NCBI GenBank assembly: GCA_030652115.1
Contig: JAUSBK010000010.1
Location: forward strand, 307,118-371,117
From: Coriobacteriia bacterium
GTDB taxonomy: Bacteria; Actinomycetota; Coriobacteriia; Anaerosomatales; Anaerosomataceae
Length of the DNA: 64,000 bases
Reading direction: 5' to 3'
The notes beneath the pieces are model-generated. The model had not been told where the DNA came from, ran no database searches, and saw only the letters and a list, made by a program, of their open reading frames with translations. The position numbers and the translations under genes were made by a program. Positions 1 to 8,200 of the stretch are shown here, piece by piece (the stretch's first letter is position 1; each line of letters begins with the position of its first letter).

Positions 1-387
1 GGAAATCGCAGGCTTGATCTCGTAACCGGTGATGATGCGGAGGTCGTCGAGCGCCAGCACGTTCTGCGGGTCGGCCATGGCGACGACAAGTTCATCGTTC
101 ACTATCTCAACCGGCATGAGCGTATAGCGGGTCGCGAGGTCCTTGGGCACGACGGCGATGGCGTTGGCGTCGGGGCGCGTCACCGAGAAGTCGATGTACG
201 GGATGCCGATCTGCTTGGCCATCACTGAGAGGATGCCACCCTGGGTGGCGTAGCCCAGGTCGACGAGAACACGGCCGAGCGGACTCCCTGTGGCCTTGTG
301 GACCTCGAGGGCGTCGTTGAGCTGTCGCTCGGTTATGATGCCGGCGCGCATGAGCAGCACGCCGAGCCGCTGACCCGCCTCCGCCAC
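1..387 (-). CDS. MshEN (GspE/PilB N-terminal) domain protein, 3' part outside window
   Basis: Partial gene: 129 residues are visible and the reading frame runs off the left edge. The frame opens with GTG at 387, preceded by GGAG ten bases upstream, and a stop codon lies just upstream in frame, so no longer start exists. The protein carries one MshEN domain (residues about 5-129): an RLGVLLMRAGIITERQL opening, an LVDLGY stretch, and the closing DDLRIITGYEI block. The same blocks occur at the N-terminus of the ATPase at 5099-6769, so the two are paralogous over this region. In characterised family members MshEN binds c-di-GMP; binding here is inference. It may be a second type IV pilus/type II secretion ATPase or a stand-alone MshEN regulator; the missing C-terminus decides. 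Confidence 0.8.
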   Translation of the reverse strand, partial: MAEAGQRLGVLLMRAGIITERQLNDALEVHKATGSPLGRVLVDLGYATQGGILSVMAKQIGIPYIDFSVTRPDANAIAVVPKDLATRYTLMPVEIVNDELVVAMADPQNVLALDDLRIITGYEIKPAIS

Positions 388-493
388 TGGAGCACCACTC
401 CGTCCGGGCCATCATAAGGGGACGCGGACGCGCCTCCGCAACGATAGTACGACAGATGACCAGGAGCGCGACAGACGCAACGCCGGGCTTGGA

Positions 494-1552
494 CTACCAG
501 CCTCTGGCAGTACGCAGGTCCTGGAGCAGGATACCGGCAAGCCGCTGAAACTCAGCGAAGCTGCGCGTGCCCGGCTTGACGCCGATCCGCCCGCTGCCGC
601 CGGTGAAGTGCAGTTCGACTGGGGCGACGAGCGCGTACTCGGCGGCCGACGGCGCTGTCGCGGCGGGTGCCGGCCGCGCGGGTGCGGGCGGCACGGGGGT
701 CGATGTGACCACTGCCGCTGGATTGATCGCGGCTGAAGCAGGAGCTGCTGGCTCAGGCTCAAAGATGGGCACCGTGTGGCCTGGCGCGGTCGCGGCCGGG
801 GATGACAGGACCTGCCCCACCGAAGGGGGCGGCGAGAGCGGCGGGATCGCCGGCGTGAAGTCGGGTTCTGCGGGTGCTGGCACGGACGGCGTCACGACCG
901 CGTCATGTTCATCTGCGGTCATCAGCGGCGCTGCCTGCTCGGCAGCCGCCATCAGCCGCTCGAGATCGTCTGCGAGCGAGTAGCCCGGGAGGGGTGCGGG
1001 CTCGCGCTCGGGCTCGGGCTCGGGCTCGAGTGCAGGCTCGGGTGCCGGCTCGGGTGCGGGCTCGGGTGCAGGCTCGGGCACCGGCTCGGGCTCGGGTGCG
1101 GGCTCGGGCGCGGGCTCGGGTGCAGGCTCGGGTGCGGGCTCGCGCTCGGGCTCGGGCTCGGGTGCAGGTGCGGGCTCGGGTGCGGGCACCGGCGCGGGCT
1201 GCGATTCCCAGCGTGGCTCGGCGAAGAAGGTCGTCTCGGTGATGGGCGGCGCCGTCACGGTCCCACCGACGGGATGGATCTCCGGAAGCGCGAACTCGTG
1301 AGGTTGCGCCACGGCTGCGTCGGGCACGCCCAAGACCCCGGGCACCTCGGCCACCGGCATGGAGAACACGTCCTCTGCATGCTCGGCGGACGACGCGAGG
1401 TAGCGCTCCTCGCCCTCGCTGTCTGCAGTGGGCTTCACGCCCCGCGCGCGCCGAACCGCCGACCGGTACCGCGCGAGCGCGACCGCAAAGTAGATGACGA
1501 GAACGACCAGGAGCAGTCCCAGCCCGGCGAGCATGTAGTAGCGCTCGTCCAC
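494..1552 (-). CDS. Membrane-anchored Pro/Glu-repeat protein
   Basis: Protein of 352 residues with no recognised enzyme domain. Residues about 7-30 form one hydrophobic segment followed by Arg-rich sequence ([10 protein letters not shown]), consistent with an N-terminal anchor that leaves the rest in the cytoplasm. Residues about 117-190 are an almost pure run of EPAP/EPEP units. A short ordered-looking C-terminus follows (about 305-352, [20 protein letters not shown]). The gene sits 5 bases after the small GTPase gene and closes the run of GTPase, DUF4388 and roadblock genes, so it may act as a membrane tether or scaffold for them. That role is inference. Functional analogy with long acidic polar hub proteins such as FimV/HubP is conceivable, but no homology is claimed. 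Confidence 0.7.
   Translation of the reverse strand: MDERYYMLAGLGLLLVVLVIYFAVALARYRSAVRRARGVKPTADSEGEERYLASSAEHAEDVFSMPVAEVPGVLGVPDAAVAQPHEFALPEIHPVGGTVTAPPITETTFFAEPRWESQPAPVPAPEPAPAPEPEPEREPAPEPAPEPAPEPAPEPEPVPEPAPEPAPEPAPEPALEPEPEPEREPAPLPGYSLADDLERLMAAAEQAAPLMTADEHDAVVTPSVPAPAEPDFTPAIPPLSPPPSVGQVLSSPAATAPGHTVPIFEPEPAAPASAAINPAAVVTSTPVPPAPARPAPAATAPSAAEYALVAPVELHFTGGSGRIGVKPGTRSFAEFQRLAGILLQDLRTARGW
996..1200 (-). repeat. Hexanucleotide-based repeat encoding EPAP/EPEP
   Basis: About 200 bases made of imperfect units of the type GGGCTCGGGTGC/GGGCTC (plus-strand reading). On the minus strand they encode alternating Glu-Pro and Ala-Pro inside the membrane-anchored protein. The phase is kept in multiples of three, so length variation would stay in frame. 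No unique spacers occur, so it is not a CRISPR array. Confidence 0.85.
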
Positions 1553-1557
1553 CGCCG

Positions 1558-2085
1558 TCAGTTCATGCTGTCGAGGATCCGATAGAGCAGCCCGAGCAGC
1601 ACCGCCTTGACACTCTCCTTCTCGCGCGCGTCGACCGGGAGCAGCGGGATCTCATCATCGAGTTCGATAGCGTTGCGCACCGCCCGGAGCGTCTTCATGT
1701 CGGTGGCGGACACCTTGTTCGCCGCCACCACGAAGGGCACATCGGACATATTGCGGAAGAACGTGATCATCGACTTGGCATCCTCGTACGACTCGCGATC
1801 GTCGGCATCGACGAGAAGCACGAATCCGAGCATGCCCTCCGACAGCGTCTCCCACATGAACGAGAAGCGCTCCTGCCCCGGCGTGCCGAAGAGGTAGAGC
1901 ACGACGTCGTCGGAGATCGTGATGCGGCCGAAGTCCATCGCGACGGTGGTTTCGCCCGCACCTTCTCCGGAGCTATCGCTGATCTGCCTCTCGGTTGAGA
2001 GCACGGTGATCTCGCTGACCGCCTTGATGAAGGTCGTCTTACCGGCGTTGAACGGGCCGGTGATCACGACTTTGACAGACTGCAT
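1558..2085 (-). CDS. Mgl/Ras-like small GTPase
   Basis: Protein of 175 residues, the size of a single G domain. The P-loop GPFNAGKTT lies at residues 10-18, the switch II region reads [10 protein letters not shown] (about 66-75), and the G4 position is AANKVSATD (about 120), where the usual NKxD has Ser in place of Asp. It belongs to the bacterial GTPase group (COG2229 type) commonly found beside roadblock proteins. The gene lies between the DUF4388 and membrane-anchored genes and in the same run as a roadblock/LC7 gene and a pilus-type ATPase. In Myxococcus, MglA (GTPase) and MglB (roadblock GAP) set the polarity of type IV pili; a similar job here is an inference from context. Confidence 0.88.
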   Translation of the reverse strand: MQSVKVVITGPFNAGKTTFIKAVSEITVLSTERQISDSSGEGAGETTVAMDFGRITISDDVVLYLFGTPGQERFSFMWETLSEGMLGFVLLVDADDRESYEDAKSMITFFRNMSDVPFVVAANKVSATDMKTLRAVRNAIELDDEIPLLPVDAREKESVKAVLLGLLYRILDSMN

Positions 2086-2102
2086 TCAGAGCTCCGTCCC
2101 TC

Positions 2103-4283
2103 TTAGAGGTTCTCTACGCCTTCGATGATCTTCTCGAGCAGTGTCCGATCGACCATCTGGTCGCGGTGCAGCATGTGGGTCTCGCCCGTATCGGGAAGCT
2201 TCGCGACGGTCGCCACCGGACGAGACCGTCCGCTCGCACCTCCGGTGAGCGCTGTCAACTCGTCTCCGAGGCCTGCCGACAGACCGACATCGTCAAACTC
2301 CGCGAGGAAGGCATCGGTCGAGATGACGCCTTCGGGCTCGGCCTCCGGACCGTAGTCGGTCTCCGAGGCGATGAGGCCTGCGGCGCCCGAATCCCCCTCG
2401 AGTGATGCGAGCAGCGAGTCCAGGTCCTGATCGCCGGGCGCTTCCTCCACCTGTGGGGCATACTCCGATTCCGCGGCTGCCTCGAGCGTAGGCTCGAACG
2501 GCGCCTCGGGCGCCTCCACTTCCACTTCAGAGTCGAGCACGGAATCGAATGGACCCTCGAGTTCGGACATCGGCGGGCGAGCCTCAGCCGGCGGCTCGGG
2601 CTGGAGCAGCTCCTCGGGGTATTCACCCAGGCCGAGCGACCGGAGATCCGTTTCAAAGTCACCACTGGGCGCGAAGATCTCCCCCGCCGGCGCTACCTCG
2701 GTCTCGGCAACCGGCGGCGCGGGAATGGCGTCGAGATCCGCCTCGGAGATCGCCCCAAATCCGAACGCGTCCTCGGCCGACGGTTCGGGCAGCTCGGCTT
2801 CCGGCACGCCCAGTTCCAGTGAGATCCCGGCTTCAGCCGCAAGAGCAGCCTCGATCTCCGCGATCGTGAGCTCCCCTTCCGGGGCAATGTCGGCGCCTTC
2901 AGGAGTCTCCAGAGCGGGTTCGACCACCGGCACCGCTTCGTACTCGGACACCATGAAGAACTCAGTCTCGGGCTGCGGTTCAGCCATGAGTTCCTGAAGA
3001 GCTTCGACGTCGGCCTCCGGCATGGAGACCGCAGGGGCCTCGAACTCGAGAACGGGTTCGGCCTCGAGTTCGGGTTCGGGTTCGGGTTCGGCCTCAAGTT
3101 CGGGTTCGAGTTCGGGTTCGGGTTCGGGTTCGGGTTCGGGAACCGCCTCGAGTGCCGGCTCGACCTCGGGCTCCGCCTCCGGTTCGGCGATGGGAGTAGT
3201 CACGACCTGCGGCGACAGGACCGAGGCCATCATCTGCTCGAAGACGGCCATGTCGTCCGAGGACGGGGCTTCGGCGCCCGAGGCGAGGAACTCGGGTTCC
3301 TCGACCACGCGTTCCGGTTTCTCCTCGGGCTCAGCCGATGCCACGGGCGCCTCTTCCGCGACAGACGCCTTCTGCGCGACAGACGCCTCGGCTGCAGCCT
3401 CCTGGGAGGTCTCCTCGCGTCGGGCCTCGGCGTCGGCCGCAAGCTTCGCCTCGAGCTCGAGAGCCTCCTCTTGCTGTTCGGCATCGCGCGCAGCGCGGTC
3501 GGCCTCAAGGATGGCGCGCTTGTCCTCACGTCGCGCCCGGTCCGCGCGAAGCCGCTCGACTTCATCGTCGGCCGCGACCTCCAGCAGTCCGGCCGAGAAC
3601 AGGCCATACACAACGCGAGCGACCTCGAAGTCGGTGCTGTGCGTTTCGACGGCCAGCTCGCGCACTGAACGTGTGCCGTCGATCAGAAGCAGAAGCGCCC
3701 ACTCGATCGGCTTGAGCGAGATCTCGAACGTACCCTCGCCCGGAGCCGTGGCCATCTTGAACACCATGTCGGTGGAGGGCACCTTCTTCTTGATGCGCTG
3801 CCACTCTTCGAGACGGCGGCTGCCCTCCATGACGATGTTCTCGACCGAGACCGCGAGACCGATGTCCTCATGCACGACCTCGGGCAGGACCTCGAAGTCG
3901 AACTCCCCTTCGTCCCATCGCATCAGGTCGAAGATGGTGTCCTGGATCTGCTCCTGGACGAACGTCTCGAGCACCTGCTGGGTGATGTAGCCCTCTCCAA
4001 CCAGGATCTGGCCCAGGCGACGTCCGCCCTCGCCCTCCGCCTCACGGGCCTCAAGCGCCCGCGCGAGCGCCGCAGGCGTGATCCGTTGCGCGCTCACCAG
4101 GCGTTCGCCCAACTGCTCGCGACGCCAGTTGGACTGCGCGAAGAAGACGTCGCCTTCGCGGAACCAGATGCTGCCCTCGGCTTCGGATCCGACAATGCGC
4201 AGCACACCGGTCTTCCCGCTCAACTGAACGAGCTGGAAGACATCGGGAAGGCTGAAGTCCTTGAGGTTACCGCGCAGTGCCAT
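2103..4283 (-). CDS. DUF4388 (PATAN-type) protein with long acidic tail
   Basis: Protein of 726 residues. The N-terminus (about 1-165) has the DUF4388 layout: ALRGNLKDFSLPDVFQLVQL, GVLRI, IWFREGDVFFA, then the helical RRLGQILVGEGYI and DLMRWDEGEFDFE blocks. Residues about 190-245 look like a winged helix (EWALLLLIDGTRSVRELA). From about 250 to 690 the protein is Glu/Ala/Pro rich and probably disordered, with a charged part near 250-290. The last 40 residues (LPDTGETHMLHRDQMVDRT and on) look ordered again and may be a docking tail. DUF4388 proteins in other bacteria sit beside roadblock and GTPase genes and have been linked to surface motility. Here the gene lies between the roadblock gene and the GTPase gene, co-directional with both. 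Confidence 0.82.
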   Translation of the reverse strand: MALRGNLKDFSLPDVFQLVQLSGKTGVLRIVGSEAEGSIWFREGDVFFAQSNWRREQLGERLVSAQRITPAALARALEAREAEGEGGRRLGQILVGEGYITQQVLETFVQEQIQDTIFDLMRWDEGEFDFEVLPEVVHEDIGLAVSVENIVMEGSRRLEEWQRIKKKVPSTDMVFKMATAPGEGTFEISLKPIEWALLLLIDGTRSVRELAVETHSTDFEVARVVYGLFSAGLLEVAADDEVERLRADRARREDKRAILEADRAARDAEQQEEALELEAKLAADAEARREETSQEAAAEASVAQKASVAEEAPVASAEPEEKPERVVEEPEFLASGAEAPSSDDMAVFEQMMASVLSPQVVTTPIAEPEAEPEVEPALEAVPEPEPEPEPELEPELEAEPEPEPELEAEPVLEFEAPAVSMPEADVEALQELMAEPQPETEFFMVSEYEAVPVVEPALETPEGADIAPEGELTIAEIEAALAAEAGISLELGVPEAELPEPSAEDAFGFGAISEADLDAIPAPPVAETEVAPAGEIFAPSGDFETDLRSLGLGEYPEELLQPEPPAEARPPMSELEGPFDSVLDSEVEVEAPEAPFEPTLEAAAESEYAPQVEEAPGDQDLDSLLASLEGDSGAAGLIASETDYGPEAEPEGVISTDAFLAEFDDVGLSAGLGDELTALTGGASGRSRPVATVAKLPDTGETHMLHRDQMVDRTLLEKIIEGVENL
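3051..3142 (-). repeat. GGGTTC hexamer repeat in the DUF4388 gene
   Basis: Plus strand shows about a dozen tandem or near-tandem GGGTTC units, with occasional GAGTTC, AAGTTC and GGCCTC variants. On the minus strand they read as Glu-Pro and Glu-Leu pairs in the acidic tail. This is the same dipeptide style as the repeat at 996-1200 but with different codons (GAA CCC versus GAG CCC), so the two tracts expanded independently. Confidence 0.8.
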
Positions 4284-4338
4284 TGATTCTTGCTGTCACT
4301 CCTCGGCGCATCGTGTGGTACGGGCCATACCCGGGAGC

Positions 4339-4953
4339 TTAGCCAAGGATCTGACTGATGCGCTCCGCAGCCGACTTCATGTCGTAAAGCACCAGTCCGA
4401 GCTTGGCGGCGGGATCCGCCATCGCCGTGAGAACGGCGCGCTCACCGGCAGCCATCAGCAGCACGTAGCCGGTGTCCCCCTCGATGAAGACCTGCGAGAG
4501 ATGCCCACGGCCGAGTTCTGCGGCCGCGCGCTCACCCAGGCCCAGGATGGCAGCCGACATGGCGCCGACGCGGTCGGCCTGCATACCGGCAGGCAGCGCC
4601 GAAGCCATGGTGAAACCGTCGAGGCTAACGAGCGCCGACGCCTGGATGTCGGGGTCGTTGCGCATGAGATCGTCGAGCGCCTCGGCGAGCAGCTGCTCAC
4701 GCGTGGCCTGCCGAGTGGCCACCTGCGGACGAGGCGTCGAGGCGGGCGCCACGTAGGCGGGCTGGGCCGCGACGGGTGCCGCGGCCACCGGTGCGGGCGC
4801 AGGAGCAGCGGGCTCCGGCGCGGCCGGCACCTGCTGTGTCGCTCGCTGTGGGATCACGGGAACCACGACGGGAGCGCCGAGCAGGTCATCGTCCTCGAGC
4901 GACTCGTCGTCTGTGTCACTGATGAAGTAGTCGCCAACGCCCTTATCTACCAT
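4339..4953 (-). CDS. Roadblock/LC7 domain protein (MglB-like)
   Basis: Protein of 204 residues. Residues 1-35 are acidic, residues about 36-80 form an Ala/Pro-rich linker, and residues about 85-204 form the roadblock/LC7 domain (LDDLMRNDPDIQASALVSLDGFTMASALP, here in part, then GRGHLSQVFIEGDTGYVLLM). GAGGAG precedes the ATG. Roadblock proteins partner small Ras-like GTPases as GAPs or scaffolds; the GTPase at 1558-2085 is the obvious partner. A 145-base gap separates this gene from the upstream ATPase, so it may have its own promoter. The partner assignment is inference from context. Confidence 0.85.
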   Translation of the reverse strand: MVDKGVGDYFISDTDDESLEDDDLLGAPVVVPVIPQRATQQVPAAPEPAAPAPAPVAAAPVAAQPAYVAPASTPRPQVATRQATREQLLAEALDDLMRNDPDIQASALVSLDGFTMASALPAGMQADRVGAMSAAILGLGERAAAELGRGHLSQVFIEGDTGYVLLMAAGERAVLTAMADPAAKLGLVLYDMKSAAERISQILG

Positions 4954-5098
4954 GGTCTCCTCGCTCCATCAGACGCGACACGATGGGCCCCCTGACCGTC
5001 GTAATGGCGCACGACAGCCGTCCGGCCCCTCGGGCGAACGGTTTCAGTTTCTCACGACGGGTATGCCGAAACAACCGTGAACACGCAGGTAGGACGCG
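4954..5098. other. Intergenic region with imperfect inverted repeat
   Basis: This 145-base gap is one of the longer ones in an otherwise tightly packed run. It holds an imperfect inverted repeat at 5039-5077 (CGGTTTCAG facing CCGAAACAACCG), a 5-bp hairpin CGTCGT/ACGAC near 4996-5016, and the palindrome GGGCCC near 4985-4990. I could not match it to a riboswitch class: the c-di-GMP-I signature and the cobalamin box are both absent. It may hold a promoter or leader for the roadblock-GTPase part of the cluster. Confidence 0.4.
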
Positions 5099-6769
5099 TC
5101 AGACGACGACCCGCATGACCTCTTCGATCGAGGTGGTGCCCGCAAGGACCTTCGCGAATCCGTCATCACGGAGGGTCAGCATCCCCTGTTGAACGGCGAT
5201 ACGACCGATCTCGTCGCCAGAGGCGTGCTCGACGCACGCGCGCTCGATCTCCTCGGTCATCGACATGACCTCGTGGATGCCCATGCGGCCCTTGTAGCCG
5301 ATGTTATTGCACTTGTTGCAGCCCACAGCGCGGAACAGCTGCGGCGGATGACCCGGCTCATACGGGAAACCGATCCGCTGCAGTGCCTCCTCGTCCGGCG
5401 TGTATTTCTCCTTGCACTCCTTGCACAGCCGCCGCGCGAGGCGCTGTGCGAGGACGCAGTTGATCGCCGAGGCCGAGAGGAACGGCTCGACACCCATCTC
5501 GGTAAGTCGGGTGAGCGCCGAGGGCGCGTCGTTGGTGTGCAGCGTGGAGAGCACCAGATGGCCGGTAAGGGCGGCTTCGATGGCGATCGTCGCCGTCTCC
5601 TTGTCACGGATCTCGCCGATCATCACCACGTCGGGGTCCTGGCGAAGGATCGAGCGCAGCGCCGCCGGAAAGGTGAGACCGGCCTTCTCATGCACCTGGA
5701 CCTGTGACAGACCCTCGAGGCGATACTCCACGGGGTCTTCCACGGTGATCAGGTTCACCGTGGGCTTCGTGGTCTTGTTGATCGCCGCATAGAGCGTGGT
5801 GGACTTGCCTGAGCCCGTCGGACCGGTGACGAGCAGCGCGCCGTACGGCCTGTCGAGCGCCTCCTGGATGCGCAGCATCGGCTGCTCGAGGAAGCCGAGA
5901 TCCTCGAGCGACATCATGATGGCGTCCTTGCGCAGGAGCCGCATGACCGACATCTCGCCCTGGACGGTCGGCAGAACGGCGACGCGGAAGTCGACCGACT
6001 TGCCGTCGAGCATCACGCCGAAACGGCCGTCCTGCGGGATGCGCCTTTCGGAGATGTCCATCGCACACTGGATCTTCAGGCGGCTGAGGAGCTGCCGGTG
6101 GATCTTCTTCGGGCTCCGCATGACCTCCTGGCACACACCGTCGATGCGGTACCGAACACGGATGTCGTTCTCTCCGGGCTCGATGTAGATGTCACCGGCG
6201 CCCTGCCTGATCGCCTCGGTCACCACATGGTTGAGGATCTTGGCGACCGGCGCTTCCTCGTCAGCCCCGCCCTCCTCGTCCTCGCCTGCCGTGGCGGTGA
6301 TGCTCTCGACGCCGGTCATCATGTCGTCGACGTTCTCCTGCATGGTGGCAAAGCGATCGATCGCCTGCAGAAGGTCGCTCTCCGGTGCGACAACGGGGCG
6401 GATGTCATAGCCCGTGACGATGCGCAGGTCATCGATAGCGAAGATGTTCGCCGGGTCCGACATGGCGACCACGAGCTCGTCGTCCTGGATCTTGATGGGC
6501 AGACAGATGTGCCGGCGAGCCAGATCGACTTGCAGGAGCGTCGTCGCGGTGGGATCGATATCGACCGCGCCGATATCGACGAAGGCCAGGCCCATGTTCT
6601 CGGCGATCGAGCGGGCGATCGTCATCTCGTCAGCGATGCCCTGGTCCACGAGCACGGCGCTCAGGGACCTGCCCGAAGGCTCGGCAAGCGCAAGACCGAG
6701 CTGGTCCTCGGTGATGAGCCCGGCGTTGACGAGAACGCGGCCAAGCCGCTTGCCCGAGGCGGCGCTCAT
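5099..6769 (-). CDS. Type IV pilus/type II secretion assembly ATPase (PilB/GspE family)
   Basis: Protein of 556 residues, normal for PilB/GspE. Domains in order: MshEN (about 1-130, ending DDLRIVTGYDI), a short acidic linker (about 155-170), then the T2SSE ATPase. The Walker A motif is GPTGSGKSTT (about residue 316), the Asp/Walker B region includes DPDVVMIGEIRD, and the His box follows in GHLVLSTLHTNDA. A four-Cys zinc site is present, made of CKEC and CNKC separated by about 35 residues. It powers extension of a pilus or pseudopilus from the inner face of the membrane. The start ATG overlaps the aroE stop (ATGA). No pilin or PilC-type genes lie in the window, so PilB versus GspE cannot be settled. 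Confidence 0.92.
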   Translation of the reverse strand: MSAASGKRLGRVLVNAGLITEDQLGLALAEPSGRSLSAVLVDQGIADEMTIARSIAENMGLAFVDIGAVDIDPTATTLLQVDLARRHICLPIKIQDDELVVAMSDPANIFAIDDLRIVTGYDIRPVVAPESDLLQAIDRFATMQENVDDMMTGVESITATAGEDEEGGADEEAPVAKILNHVVTEAIRQGAGDIYIEPGENDIRVRYRIDGVCQEVMRSPKKIHRQLLSRLKIQCAMDISERRIPQDGRFGVMLDGKSVDFRVAVLPTVQGEMSVMRLLRKDAIMMSLEDLGFLEQPMLRIQEALDRPYGALLVTGPTGSGKSTTLYAAINKTTKPTVNLITVEDPVEYRLEGLSQVQVHEKAGLTFPAALRSILRQDPDVVMIGEIRDKETATIAIEAALTGHLVLSTLHTNDAPSALTRLTEMGVEPFLSASAINCVLAQRLARRLCKECKEKYTPDEEALQRIGFPYEPGHPPQLFRAVGCNKCNNIGYKGRMGIHEVMSMTEEIERACVEHASGDEIGRIAVQQGMLTLRDDGFAKVLAGTTSIEEVMRVVV

Positions 6770-7668
6770 ACCTCGTCCTCCCGCGGCGCGTTGACCTGGT
6801 TCATCGCAGCCTCGGCAGCGGCACGCATCACGTCGCGCGGTGCTCGCACCTGTGCGCGCTCGGCCCCGGCCCAGATGTCGACGGCAAGAGCTCCCTGCGC
6901 CACGAGCATCCCGAGTCCGCTCAAGCCCTTCGCTCCAACCTGACCGGCCTCACGCACGAGCGCGGTCGATCCGGGCCGGTAGACCATATCGAGCACGACC
7001 TGGCCTTCGTGGAGCCACGACTGCGGCACGGGACTCGCGTCTTCGGCGCCCATCCCGACCGGCGTTGCATTGATGACCAGATCCGCATTGCGAACCGCCT
7101 CGGCGGCCGAATCGTCCAGGCGATGCACGCCGACTGACATCCCGCGCAGCCGGTCGCGCACCCGCTCGACGAGCTGCTCGGCGCGGTCGGTGTCCCGGTT
7201 GATGAGGGCGAGGCTGCCCGCCTTCGCAAGAATCAGAGCGGTCACCGCTGCCCCAGCCGCACCGCCGGAGCCTATGACCGCAACGGCCTTGCCCGCCGGA
7301 TCGAAACCCGCGTCGTCGGCAAGCGACTCGAGCATGCCGCGCCCATCGGTGTTGTAGCCCATGAGCTGCCCGTCCACGCAGTGCACCGTGTTGACGGCGC
7401 CAGCCATCTGCGCGAGCGTTGCGACCTCGTCGCACAACTCCGCCACTGCCTGCTTGTACGGCATCGTGACGTTGAAGCCCACGAACGGCAGCCGCCGGGC
7501 TGCCTCGACGAACGACACGAGTGCGCGCTGGTCGGGGACCGCAAGCGGCAGGCACACCCAGTTGAGCCCGAGCGCCTGATACGCGGCATTGTGCATGGCG
7601 GGCGACAACGATTGGGCCACCGGCCAGCCGATGACCGCAGTCGGTCGCGTGCGTCCGTTGATCTCCAA
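6766..7668 (-). CDS. aroE: Shikimate dehydrogenase
   Basis: Catalyses NADPH-dependent reduction of 3-dehydroshikimate to shikimate in aromatic amino acid synthesis. The substrate-binding SLSPAMHN block, the catalytic-Lys region NVTMPYKQ, and the nucleotide-binding GSGGAAGAA and NRD sequences are all present. I place the start at TTG 7668, because GGGGAGG lies just upstream and the protein then begins eight residues before GWPVAQSLSP, the family norm. A GTG at 7713 would add 15 residues and overlap the upstream gene by 17 bases. The product is about 300 residues. The stop overlaps the start of the pilus ATPase gene. Confidence 0.92.
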   Translation of the reverse strand: MEINGRTRPTAVIGWPVAQSLSPAMHNAAYQALGLNWVCLPLAVPDQRALVSFVEAARRLPFVGFNVTMPYKQAVAELCDEVATLAQMAGAVNTVHCVDGQLMGYNTDGRGMLESLADDAGFDPAGKAVAVIGSGGAAGAAVTALILAKAGSLALINRDTDRAEQLVERVRDRLRGMSVGVHRLDDSAAEAVRNADLVINATPVGMGAEDASPVPQSWLHEGQVVLDMVYRPGSTALVREAGQVGAKGLSGLGMLVAQGALAVDIWAGAERAQVRAPRDVMRAAAEAAMNQVNAPREDEV

Positions 7669-7696
7669 GCCCTCAGGTTCCTCCCCGCGATGCGCG

Positions 7697-8155
7697 CTAC
7701 GCTTCGGGAGCACGTCTTCTCATTATGACCCGCTCGATACGCCGAAGTACACGCGTATGCGCCATGTCGGCCGATGTCAGCGGATCGACGAGCACCGTGA
7801 CGGCTCCGGCGAGATTGCCGCCGAGGATGTCGGTGAACAGCTGGTCCCCGATGACCGCGCACTCGCTCACCTGCACGCCAAGTTCGCGGGCCGCCCTACG
7901 GAACCCGAACGGCAGCGGCTTCTTCGCCTTCCCTACCGCAGGAAAGCCGAGAGCGGCGGCACGGTCGGCAAGATCCGCATGCCAGTTGTTCGACACGAAG
8001 CGGACACCGAATCCGGCCTTCGGCAGCGAAGCCAGCCACTCGGGCATACCCGGAACCACTTCGGCCGAGTGGTGGGGTGACACCGTGTTGTCGATGTCGA
8101 GCAGCAGCGCCCTCACTCCCTCGGCGCGCAGGGCGTCGAGGTCGATGGCGCGCAC
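7697..8155 (-). CDS. YqeG-family HAD phosphatase
   Basis: HAD superfamily class IIIA phosphatase with the nucleophile motif LLLDIDNTV, a VSNNW motif II, and motif IV VIGDQLFTDI. The family's usual N-terminal FxPDxY...DIDL block is encoded here upstream of the GTG at 8155 (LFHPDHYYTDVRAIDL), although no ATG, GTG or TTG lies in frame upstream. The given start is therefore the first canonical codon, but it has no Shine-Dalgarno sequence. The true start is probably CTG at 8185 or ATC at 8188 (see the separate entry). The gene lies between the TPR protein gene and aroE in one run. The substrate is unknown. Confidence 0.85.
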   Translation of the reverse strand: MRAIDLDALRAEGVRALLLDIDNTVSPHHSAEVVPGMPEWLASLPKAGFGVRFVSNNWHADLADRAAALGFPAVGKAKKPLPFGFRRAARELGVQVSECAVIGDQLFTDILGGNLAGAVTVLVDPLTSADMAHTRVLRRIERVIMRRRAPEA

Positions 8156-8182
8156 GTCGGTGTAGTAGTGGTCGGGATGGAA

Positions 8183-8200
8183 CAGGATGCATCGCTCCTT
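8183..8200 (-). promoter_or_regulatory. Shine-Dalgarno and possible CTG/ATC start of the yqeG-like gene
   Basis: On the minus strand AAGGAG (8199-8194) is followed after 6 bases by ATC (8188-8186) and after 9 bases by CTG (8185-8183). Both are in frame with the conserved N-terminal block of the phosphatase. An ATG at 8192 is in another frame and only 3 bases from the SD, so it opens the wrong protein. Either a non-standard start is used, or a one-base error or deletion separates the ATG from the gene. Confidence 0.5.

Noticed and set aside
996..1200. Repeat tract resembling a CRISPR array
   Set aside because: Units are 6-12 bases without unique spacers and lie in frame inside a coding region.
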